6,300 bases of DNA from Acidobacteriota bacterium. Its GTDB lineage: Bacteria; Acidobacteriota; Blastocatellia; Pyrinomonadales; Pyrinomonadaceae. The notes below the pieces were generated by a model. That model was not told the origin of the DNA, made no database searches, and saw only the letters and a list, made by a program, of their open reading frames with translations. The DNA lies in the NCBI GenBank assembly GCA_013698055.1, contig JACCVS010000342.1, forward strand, positions 1 to 6,300, read 5' to 3'. How positions within the stretch are numbered: the first letter of the stretch is position 1; each line of letters begins with the position of its first letter. Shown here in pieces: positions 1-6,014 of the stretch. The position numbers and the translations under genes are program-made.

Positions 1-15
1 AACGGCTGGTCGTGA
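1..15 (+). CDS. Probable 3' end of an upstream gene (partial)
   Basis: Reading from base 1 gives Asn-Gly-Trp-Ser and then TGA at 13-15. This stop would overlap the GTG start at 12 in a four-base GTGA arrangement, the usual sign of translational coupling inside an operon. Only four codons are visible, so the product cannot be named. In related clusters a further membrane protein often precedes DUF4129, but that is inference. The frame could also be open by chance. Confidence 0.35.
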   Translation, partial: NGWS

Positions 16-1067
16 GGCGCGTGGCGCGCTGCACGTTTGCGCTGCTCCTTATCTTGCTCGGAGCGGGAAGCGCAGCCGCCATGCCGCTTGAAGAATACAA
101 ATCGCGTATTCACGAGGCACTGACCGCATTCGATGAATTTTGGCAAGAGGCAGAGGTAGAGACCGGGACAGGTGCTGAGTATATCGCGCGCGCGGGCGCT
201 GTCTTAGAAAAGATCAGGAAGCTAGTGCCATCGGACGAGATAATCGAATGGGAAGGCGGGCGAGTAAGGGTCAATAATTCATGGCTTGGTGAGGATTTGA
301 GGAATTACGAGCAGACACCAGCCAGTGACCCGCGGCGCGCGGAAACGCTTGCGAGAATCAGCCAACGCTTGACCGCGCTGGAGGATCGCCTGAATGAACT
401 GGACGGGCAGAATAAAACAATCGCCACTTCAAAGGAGCAGGAGAAGGCTCGACTGGAAGCGATACTGCGCCGCGGAGAGTATGGCGAAAAGCCTCCTGAG
501 AAGAGTCTCTGGGAGCGTTTCAAGGAGTGGCTGAACAATTTATTTCCCAGCAGGAATCCGCTTCAGCCCGGCCAAACGAGCTGGCTATCGTTCATCGCAA
601 TGATTCTTATTTTCGGGCTGGCGGCGGGCGTTCTGGCTTATGTCATCTGGAAATTCCTACCTTTCTTTAGACGCAAGGACGCGAGCCTCAAGCTCGAAAA
701 GCGAGGGGCGCGCGTCGTGCTGGGCGAGCATCTCGCGCCGGATCAAACGGCAGCAGACCTGCTCAATGAGGCTGAAATTCTGGCGCGCAAGGGTGAGCTT
801 CGAGCCGCGATCAGGAAAGGCTACATCGCGCTTTTGTGCGAACTGGGCGACCGCAAAGTGCTCACACTCGCGCAGCACAAAACCAATCACGATTACCTGC
901 GCGCTGTGCGCGAAAAGCGTCCCCTGCTTAACGAAATGCAGAAGCTGACCGCGAGCTTCGAGAATCACTGGTACGGCTTTGTGCCTGCGACCCCGAGCGA
1001 CTGGACGACTTTTCGCTCAGGCTACCAGCAGACTTTGAAGACAGCATCGCTATTAAGTGACAAGTGA
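12..1067 (+). CDS. DUF4129 domain-containing membrane protein
   Basis: This 351-residue protein starts with an N-terminal signal sequence: Arg-rich residues 1-6, a hydrophobic run at about 8-20 and an Ala-rich end SAAA at 20-23. The mature part is helical and charged (about 25-175), with a likely coiled coil at 105-150. A transmembrane helix follows at about 190-216, closed by basic residues (FFRRK). The C-terminal third (about 260-345) matches the DUF4129 pattern: a paired-helix KGELRAAIRKGYIALL segment, then TNHDYLR (291-297), then FENHWYG (316-322). The topology suggests a long extracytoplasmic N-terminal part and a cytoplasmic DUF4129. The family's biochemical role is unknown, but it co-occurs with MoxR and DUF58, as here. 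The GTG start is supported by the signal peptide and by the GTGA overlap with an upstream stop; the first ATG, at 81, would remove the signal peptide. The last three residues (SDK) and the stop are encoded by the repeat that begins at 1056. Confidence 0.85.
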   Translation: MRRVARCTFALLLILLGAGSAAAMPLEEYKSRIHEALTAFDEFWQEAEVETGTGAEYIARAGAVLEKIRKLVPSDEIIEWEGGRVRVNNSWLGEDLRNYEQTPASDPRRAETLARISQRLTALEDRLNELDGQNKTIATSKEQEKARLEAILRRGEYGEKPPEKSLWERFKEWLNNLFPSRNPLQPGQTSWLSFIAMILIFGLAAGVLAYVIWKFLPFFRRKDASLKLEKRGARVVLGEHLAPDQTAADLLNEAEILARKGELRAAIRKGYIALLCELGDRKVLTLAQHKTNHDYLRAVREKRPLLNEMQKLTASFENHWYGFVPATPSDWTTFRSGYQQTLKTASLLSDK

Positions 1068-1124
1068 CAAGTGACAAGCAAGAACTTGTCTTAACTCGTC
1101 ACTTGTCACTTGTCACTTGTCACT
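1056..1124. repeat. Heptamer-based inverted repeat, copy 1
   Basis: The left arm (1056-1078) is three tandem AGTGACA units plus AG. The right arm (1102-1124) is its perfect 23-base reverse complement, ending in three TGTCACT units, with a degenerate fourth unit (CGTCACT, 1097-1103) at its inner side. Inside, GACAAG (1073-1078) can also pair with CTTGTC (1085-1090), giving an alternative small hairpin. The element starts inside the last codons of the DUF4129 gene and ends six bases before the next ATG. A closely similar copy lies at 2613-2689. It is not a CRISPR, because there are no regular spacers. Its function is unknown: it could be a mobile palindromic element, an mRNA structure or a protein-binding site. 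Confidence 0.95.
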
Positions 1125-1130
1125 GTTTTT

Positions 1131-2591
1131 ATGCGGCAACGTCTCGCCATCATCATCACCATTGCGGTTGTGCTAGTGCTGCTCGTCGCGCTCAACACGG
1201 CGTCTTACGTGAGCGAGGCGCGATTACCCGACACAGAGTTCGACCCTGATCGCTCGACTTACAACGCGGGCGCGACCGGCACGCGCGCTCTTTATGATCT
1301 GCTCTCGGAGTCCGGACGACAGGTGGTGCGATGGCGCAAAGAACCCTATTCGCTCCTTGATGCAACCGACAAATCATCTCCATCAACGTTCGTTATTATC
1401 GGCAAGACACGATCTCCCTTTGAAGAGGACGAAACCGGGAGCATCCTGAAATGGGTCGAGCGCGGCGGGCGGCTCGTCATCATTGACCGCAGGCCGGACG
1501 CGCGCCTGCTTCCCAAATCTGATGGCTGGAGCATCTCGACTGAAGCGCAGGAGTTGCCGAGATCAATTGTCAATCCCAATAAGCCCGAAGAGATGACGGC
1601 GGGCGTGGCGTTGGTGAGCGCTTCGCAGCCGAGCGCGCTGACGCGCAACATCGAATCCATCCACCCCTCGCGTTATGCCGGAACGATCAACATCTCAGAA
1701 AATAATTCGGCTCCTGCCGCTCAGGAAAGTCCGCCTCCACCAGCCGCTATCAGCGAAGATGATGAGACGTTTGACGAGAGTGATGAACTGCCTCCGCCAT
1801 CCGTAGTCGAAGACACGGGCGCGCCGCTTCCCATTTCCGCTTACGACAACAAGATATTGACTTCGCCCGTGCCCGTCGCGCACTTTGAGAATTACAGGGG
1901 CGCGCTGCTCGTTGATTATCCTCACGGCGCGGGGCGCATCGTCATCCTGAGCGATCCATATATGGTCGCCAACGGCGGCATCCGCCTCGCAGACAATCTG
2001 CAACTGGCGCTCAACGTCGTCGGCAGCGCGAATGGCATCATCGCCTTCGACGAGTATCATCAGGATCGCGCCGGGGGGCGCAATCAATTAGTCGCTTATT
2101 TTGCCGGCACGCCCGTCATCTGGATGCTCGCGCAGGGCGCGCTCGTCGTGCTGGTCTTGTTGTGGACGCGCGGGCGACGTTTCGCGCGCCCGCTGCCCGT
2201 GCCTTTCGTGGACAGGCGCTCGAGTCTTGAGTTCGTAGATTCGATGGCCGAGCTTCAACAACGCGCGCGTGCCTATGACCTCGCCATCGAAAATATTTAC
2301 ACCAGACTGCGCCGCGTGCTTGTGCGCTACGCCGGTCTTAGTCACAATAGCCCGCGCTCTGAGATTGCCGCGCGCGTCGCCGCCCGTTCATCGGAAAAGC
2401 TCGATCCGGCGAAACTCGAATCGTTGATGCACGAGTGCGAGGATGCGATTAACGGTGCTGTCGTTGACGAGCGAAAATCTCTGGAACTAGTGACGCGCCT
2501 GCGCGAAGTTGAACGCGCCCTCGGCCTCCGCCTGCGCTCGCGTGAAACCCGTCAGGCCGCAGAAGGGCTGCCACAGAACACGCTCTTGTAA
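1131..2591 (+). CDS. DUF4350 domain-containing membrane protein
   Basis: From the ATG at 1131 this is a 486-residue protein. It has an N-terminal transmembrane helix (about 5-24) and a second one at about 325-346, followed by basic residues (TRGRRFARP). Between them lies the extracytoplasmic DUF4350 region (about 38-300), with the typical opening GATGTRALYDLLSESG (47-62), a WVERGGRLVIIDR strand (108-120), a SDPYMVANGG stretch (274-283) and FDEYHQ (306-311). The region resembles GldG/ABC-associated periplasmic domains in general fold, by inference. A proline-rich and acidic low-complexity insert spans about 190-230. The cytoplasmic tail (347-486) is helical and charged. The frame stays open upstream to a TTG at 1110, but that start lies within the repeat and would add seven repeat-encoded residues, so ATG 1131 is preferred. 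No Shine-Dalgarno sequence is visible. Members of this family lie beside MoxR and DUF4129 genes; the molecular role is unknown. Confidence 0.85.
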   Translation: MRQRLAIIITIAVVLVLLVALNTASYVSEARLPDTEFDPDRSTYNAGATGTRALYDLLSESGRQVVRWRKEPYSLLDATDKSSPSTFVIIGKTRSPFEEDETGSILKWVERGGRLVIIDRRPDARLLPKSDGWSISTEAQELPRSIVNPNKPEEMTAGVALVSASQPSALTRNIESIHPSRYAGTINISENNSAPAAQESPPPPAAISEDDETFDESDELPPPSVVEDTGAPLPISAYDNKILTSPVPVAHFENYRGALLVDYPHGAGRIVILSDPYMVANGGIRLADNLQLALNVVGSANGIIAFDEYHQDRAGGRNQLVAYFAGTPVIWMLAQGALVVLVLLWTRGRRFARPLPVPFVDRRSSLEFVDSMAELQQRARAYDLAIENIYTRLRRVLVRYAGLSHNSPRSEIAARVAARSSEKLDPAKLESLMHECEDAINGAVVDERKSLELVTRLREVERALGLRLRSRETRQAAEGLPQNTLL

Positions 2592-2612
2592 ATCATGGGA
2601 AGGGGCTAGAAC

Positions 2613-2689
2613 AGTGACAAGTGACAAGTGAAGAGTGACAAGCAAGAGCTTGTCTTTAACTCGCCACTTGTCACTTGTCACTTGTCACT
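2613..2689. repeat. Heptamer-based inverted repeat, copy 2
   Basis: This is a second copy of the element at 1056-1124. It is longer by one degenerate unit (AGTGAAG, 2627-2633) in the left arm and by one T in the core. Otherwise only two substitutions separate the aligned parts. The outer stem pairs 2612-2630 with 2672-2690 over 19 bases without a mismatch. The core has a seven-base stem, GACAAGC (2637-2643) with GCTTGTC (2648-2654), around an AAGA loop; in copy 1 this stem is one pair shorter. The element fills most of the 105-base gap between the DUF4350 and MoxR genes and ends seven bases before the MoxR ATG. Confidence 0.95.
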
Positions 2690-2696
2690 GTCTTTC

Positions 2697-3650
2697 ATGC
2701 TTCAATACGTCTCAACCACCGTCGAGCATATTCTGACGGAGCTTCGCAAAGTGGTCGTCGGGCAGGATTATGCTATCGAGCAAATCCTGGTCGCGTTGTT
2801 CGCTGAAGGACATGCGCTCATCGAGGGCGTGCCGGGAACGGCGAAGACGCTGACCGTCAAGACTCTCTCGCGCATCATCGGCGCAGGATTTGGCCGTATC
2901 CAGTTCACGCCCGATCTGATGCCTTCGGACATCACGGGCACGAACGTCTTCAACGTCGCCACCTCCGATTTCACTTTGCGTAAAGGCCCGATCTTCACGG
3001 ACATGTTGCTGGCCGACGAGATTAATCGCACGCCGCCGAAGACACAAGCAGCGCTTCTCGAAGCGATGGAAGAAAGACAAGTGACGATTGATGGCGAGAC
3101 GCAGCATCTATCGCCGCTCTTTACCGTGCTGGCGACGGAAAACCCGATTGAGTATGAAGGCACGTACCCGTTGCCCGAAGCGCAGCTTGATCGTTTCCTG
3201 CTGAAAATTCTCTTCGACTATCCGTCGCAGGAGGCCGAGCAACAGGTCGTCGCCAACTGGGACGCGGGCTTTAATTCTCGTCGTCTCGACCAGGTGGACA
3301 TTCGCCCGCTCGCCGAAGCAGATGCCGTCATGCACTGTCGAATGGAGGTACGCAACGCCCGCGTTGAGCCGGGCGTGCAGCATTATGTCGTTGACATCGT
3401 GCGGCGCACGCGCTCGCACCCATCCGTTTTGTATGGAGCCAGCCCGCGTGCTTCTGTTGCGCTCCTGCTCTGCTCTAAATCGCTTGCCGCGCTGCGCGGG
3501 CGTGAGTTCACAACGCCCGATGATGTGCGCGACATCGCGCGCCCAGTCCTGCGCCACCGATTGAGCTTGCGCGCCGAGGCCGAACTGGACGGCGCAACGC
3601 CCGATGCAGTCATCAGCGCTATCTTGCAGGCTGCCGAAGTGCCCAGGTAA
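2697..3650 (+). CDS. MoxR family AAA+ ATPase
   Basis: From the ATG at 2697 this is a 317-residue protein, the normal length for a MoxR ATPase. The motifs are in the expected order: VVGQD (20-24), Walker A GVPGTAKT (44-51, with Ala where many P-loops have Gly, a variant I believe is common in MoxR proteins), Walker B LLADEIN (104-110; D107, E108), sensor 1 LATENP (145-150, N149), arginine finger LDRF (164-167, R166) and sensor 2 GASPRAS (247-253, R251). A C-terminal lid domain follows (about 225-312). No signal peptide or membrane segment is seen, so it is cytoplasmic. MoxR proteins form ATP-driven rings that act as chaperones on vWA-type partners; the DUF58 protein at 4695-6014 is the likely partner. 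The frame runs open back to GTG 2628, but those 23 residues are encoded by the repeat and are absent from typical family members. No clear Shine-Dalgarno sequence is present. Confidence 0.95.
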   Translation: MLQYVSTTVEHILTELRKVVVGQDYAIEQILVALFAEGHALIEGVPGTAKTLTVKTLSRIIGAGFGRIQFTPDLMPSDITGTNVFNVATSDFTLRKGPIFTDMLLADEINRTPPKTQAALLEAMEERQVTIDGETQHLSPLFTVLATENPIEYEGTYPLPEAQLDRFLLKILFDYPSQEAEQQVVANWDAGFNSRRLDQVDIRPLAEADAVMHCRMEVRNARVEPGVQHYVVDIVRRTRSHPSVLYGASPRASVALLLCSKSLAALRGREFTTPDDVRDIARPVLRHRLSLRAEAELDGATPDAVISAILQAAEVPR

Positions 3651-3771
3651 TAAATTTCGGTGAGCGTGCGCGAAGTCCCGGTTTGTTGCTAAACTGCGAG
3701 AGCAAATGTTCAGTCAGGCGTTTCCCCGCCATTCCCTAAAGGGTTAATCTACAACCGATGGAGTATTTGAA
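3651..3771 (+). other. Intergenic gap upstream of the inserted gene
   Basis: This 121-base gap is the longest in the window and contains no copy of the heptamer repeat. It could hold a separate promoter for the downstream gene. TGCTAAACT at 3687-3695 resembles an extended -10 box, but there is no convincing -35 box. Two weak stems (TTGCT 3686-3690 with AGCAA 3701-3705; GGCG 3717-3720 with CGCC 3727-3730) are too short to call a terminator. Confidence 0.3.
3760..3763 (+). promoter_or_regulatory. Shine-Dalgarno site for the gene at 3772
   Basis: GGAG lies eight bases before the ATG at 3772, a normal spacing. It fixes the start of the exported protein. It also contrasts with the DUF4350, MoxR and DUF58 starts, which have no obvious Shine-Dalgarno sequence. 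Confidence 0.6.
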
Positions 3772-4671
3772 ATGCTGAAATATAGAGTCCGCACACTCAG
3801 GCGATTATCAATCGTCTGTATCCTTACCGTTATCCTGTCGGCGACTTCCTCAATAGCAACGACCCGTACGTCCGCACCGCAAAAGATGACGGCGGAAGAA
3901 GTAGTCACCAAGCATCTTGAGTCTATCGGCACAGCCGAAGCGCGCGCAGCGATCAAGAGCCGCCTCATTCTTGGAACCGCCGTCGGCACTTTCCGCCTGA
4001 GCGGTGCCGGTACGTCGGAAGGTGGCTCTGTGATGGCTTCACAGGGCAGTAAGAGCTTGATTGCGGTTATTTACGGAAACGTGGAATACCCTTTTGAAAA
4101 GATGGGATTTGACGGCAGCACCTTGACGGTGGGAGAGCTTAAACCCGGCGTCCGCTCCACACTGGCAAAGTTTTTCATGGCTCATGAGATGCCTTTCAGG
4201 GAAGGTCTGATGGGAGGGAGTTTGTCGGCAGCATGGCCGCTCCTGAACACAGCTAACATGACGGGTAAGCTAAAGTATGCCGGGACAAAAAAGATAAATG
4301 GTCAGAAGATGCATGTGCTGGAGTATCAGGCGAAAAACAATGCCGGATTGAAAACTAGTCTTTACTTTGAAGAGGGAACTTTCAGGCACGTGCGGACAGA
4401 GTACGAGAAGAGGCTCACACAACAGATGCCGAGCCAGCCAGGCGTGACGCAGGCGCAAAACGAATCCATCACCAAGCTGCTCGAAGAGTTTTCTGATTTC
4501 AAAGCAGAGAAAGGGCTGCTGCTGCCCCATGCCTACAAAATCCAATTGTCAATCGAGTCGCTGAACCTGAGAGTGTTGCAGGATTGGGTCTTTACTCTGA
4601 CAACATTCAGCTTCAACCGCGAAATTGACAACTCGGAATTTGATGTCAGAACTTCCAACAAGAAATCCTGA
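3772..4671 (+). CDS. Exported protein of unknown function
   Basis: I do not recognise a named family for this 299-residue protein. The N-terminus is a typical Sec signal peptide: basic residues 1-11 (MLKYRVRTLRR), a hydrophobic core at about 12-24 and a likely cleavage near residue 29. The mature part begins with a helix containing AEEVVTKHLESIG (41-53). Alternating short strands with repeated Gly and aromatic residues follow (about 65-210), suggesting a beta-rich fold of the LolA/LolB or outer-membrane-lipoprotein-sorting kind; this is inference. No lipobox Cys follows the signal, and no catalytic motif is evident. Residues 222-245 are Gln/Glu-rich and helical. The gene sits 121 bases after moxR and 23 bases before the DUF58 gene, separating a pair that is usually adjacent. 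Its codons look less GC-rich than its neighbours' (one sampled line about 50 percent GC). It may be a lineage-specific insertion or a real member of the operon. Confidence 0.85.
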   Translation: MLKYRVRTLRRLSIVCILTVILSATSSIATTRTSAPQKMTAEEVVTKHLESIGTAEARAAIKSRLILGTAVGTFRLSGAGTSEGGSVMASQGSKSLIAVIYGNVEYPFEKMGFDGSTLTVGELKPGVRSTLAKFFMAHEMPFREGLMGGSLSAAWPLLNTANMTGKLKYAGTKKINGQKMHVLEYQAKNNAGLKTSLYFEEGTFRHVRTEYEKRLTQQMPSQPGVTQAQNESITKLLEEFSDFKAEKGLLLPHAYKIQLSIESLNLRVLQDWVFTLTTFSFNREIDNSEFDVRTSNKKS

Positions 4672-4694
4672 AGCATTGGCAGACTCTTCCCACG

Positions 4695-6014
4695 ATGCCC
4701 TTTGTCTTCACCAAGCTCTTTTACGTGCTGCTCGCCGCAGGCTTCGTGCCGCTGTCGCTTTCGTGGCAGCGGCCTGTTCTGCGTTGGGCGACGCTCGCCT
4801 ATGATGTCGCACTGCTGCTTGCCGCCTTCATTGATTCCCGCCTGAGCCGGTTGCCCGCAAGCCTCTTGTTAGAGCGCGAGTTCGACGGTCGCTTCGCGGT
4901 CGGCGCGGAGACCGAAGTGCGCGTGAAGATTTTGAACAACTCGCCGCGCGCGATGACGCTTCATTTGAAGGACGAGTACCCGCCGGAGATGAAGCTCATT
5001 AACTTGCGCGAAGGGCACGCGCGCGTCGAGGCGCACACAAGCGCCACGCTCGCCTACACCCTTATACCGCCAAAGCGCGGGCGCTTCGACTTTGGGATGA
5101 CGGCTGTGCGTTACCTTTCACGCCTCGGGCTGGTCTGGAATCAGACGCGGTCGGGTCAACCTCAAAGCGTTAAAGTTTATCCGAACATGAGGCGGGCACG
5201 CGAAGCCGAGTTGAAAGCCTTGGGCGCACGCTCGCTTGTCGCCTCGCACCGCAAGACTTCATGGCGCGGCGAAGGGCGCGAGTTTGAATCCTTGCGCGAT
5301 TACGTGCGCGGCGACGAGTTGCGACACGTTTCGTGGTCGGCAACGGCCAGACGCGGCAAGCTCACCACGCGGCAATATCAGATTGAGCGTGACCAGACGA
5401 TTCTGATTGCGCTCGACGCCGGACGCCTGATGACGGCCAGAATCGAGAATGAAACCAAGCTCGATTTGGCGGTTCATGCGGCGCTGGCTTTGATGTCTGC
5501 GGCAGCGCGCGGCGGCGACAACGCTGGCCTCATCGTCTTCGGTCGCCAGATTAAAACCTATCTTCCCCCGAAGCGCGGCGTCGAGCATTTAGATGCCACC
5601 CTCGAAGCTCTTCATGCGCTTGAGCCGGAAATGATCGAGCCTTCATACGCTCGCGCTTTCCAGTTCATCGCTGCCAATATCAAGCGGCGCTCTCTCGTCG
5701 TCGTGCTGACCGATCTGGTTGACGAGGAAGGCTCGCGCGACCTGCTCACTTCGTTGAAGCTGCTGCGCCCGCGCCACCTCCCACTCGTCGTCACCATCGC
5801 AGACCGTGACCTTAAGTCGGTCGTGCGCGATGCTCCCGTGAGCGCGCACGATCTCTTCACGCAATCCGTCGCCGAAGAGATTATCCATCAACGCGAGTCT
5901 GCGCTCAGGTTAGTAGAGTCGCAGGGCGGGCTGGCATTGGACGTGACAGCCGCCGCGCTCACGCCCGCGCTTCTTGAGACTTACCTCCGCGTTAAAGAGC
6001 GTGGATTGATCTAA
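4695..6014 (+). CDS. DUF58 domain-containing protein (vWA-like)
   Basis: This 439-residue protein has two N-terminal hydrophobic segments (about 6-23 and 31-47). A beta-rich region follows (about 58-165), with the PPKRGRFDFG segment (125-134) common in this family. The DUF58 signature follows: WRGEGREFESLRDYVRGDE (190-208), then RHVSWSATARRGKLTTRQY (210-228). A vWA-like fold continues to about 435, with the strand TILIALDAGRLM (235-246) at the metal-site position and VVVLTDLVDEE (335-345) further on. The serines of a classical DxSxS metal-binding motif are missing (D241-A-G-R-L), so metal binding may be lost; related DUF58 proteins often have DTGRxM here. DUF58 genes are the usual partners of moxR, and the MoxR ATPase at 2697 probably acts on this protein at the membrane. 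The ATG at 4695 opens the first membrane segment; no Shine-Dalgarno sequence is clear. The TAA stop overlaps the stop of the convergent gene. Confidence 0.92.
   Translation: MPFVFTKLFYVLLAAGFVPLSLSWQRPVLRWATLAYDVALLLAAFIDSRLSRLPASLLLEREFDGRFAVGAETEVRVKILNNSPRAMTLHLKDEYPPEMKLINLREGHARVEAHTSATLAYTLIPPKRGRFDFGMTAVRYLSRLGLVWNQTRSGQPQSVKVYPNMRRAREAELKALGARSLVASHRKTSWRGEGREFESLRDYVRGDELRHVSWSATARRGKLTTRQYQIERDQTILIALDAGRLMTARIENETKLDLAVHAALALMSAAARGGDNAGLIVFGRQIKTYLPPKRGVEHLDATLEALHALEPEMIEPSYARAFQFIAANIKRRSLVVVLTDLVDEEGSRDLLTSLKLLRPRHLPLVVTIADRDLKSVVRDAPVSAHDLFTQSVAEEIIHQRESALRLVESQGGLALDVTAAALTPALLETYLRVKERGLI

Noticed and set aside
640..948. 102-residue plus-strand open frame in another frame of the DUF4129 gene
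   Set aside because: Its composition (Ser, Arg, Cys-rich) is typical of a shifted frame, and it overlaps the conserved DUF4129 domain.
657..968. 103-residue minus-strand open frame inside the DUF4129 gene
   Set aside because: It lies fully inside a gene with a recognisable domain and has no family features. It is explained by the GC-rich codon pattern of the real frame.
1056..1124. CRISPR-like array
   Set aside because: The repeated units are 7 bases in direct tandem with an inverted partner arm and have no unique spacers of regular size. There are no cas genes.
1064..1249. 61-residue plus-strand open frame starting in repeat copy 1
   Set aside because: It starts within the heptamer units and runs out of frame into the DUF4350 gene. 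It is a by-product of the repeat being open in several frames.
2740..2850. Defective Walker A in MoxR (Ala in place of Gly)
   Set aside because: The GVPGTAKT form keeps the essential Lys and Thr, and I recall it as a common variant in MoxR ATPases, so it is not evidence of inactivity.
3108..3557. 149-residue minus-strand open frame opposite moxR
   Set aside because: It is antisense to conserved AAA+ motifs, shows no domain of its own and has no supporting start signal.
3667..3695. Promoter for the gene at 3772
   Set aside because: TGCTAAACT resembles an extended -10 box, but the -35 region (TGCGCG) does not match. This is too weak to report as a feature without transcription start data.
3717..3730. 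Terminator after moxR
   Set aside because: The GGCG/CGCC stem has only four pairs and no T run follows, so it is not a credible intrinsic terminator.
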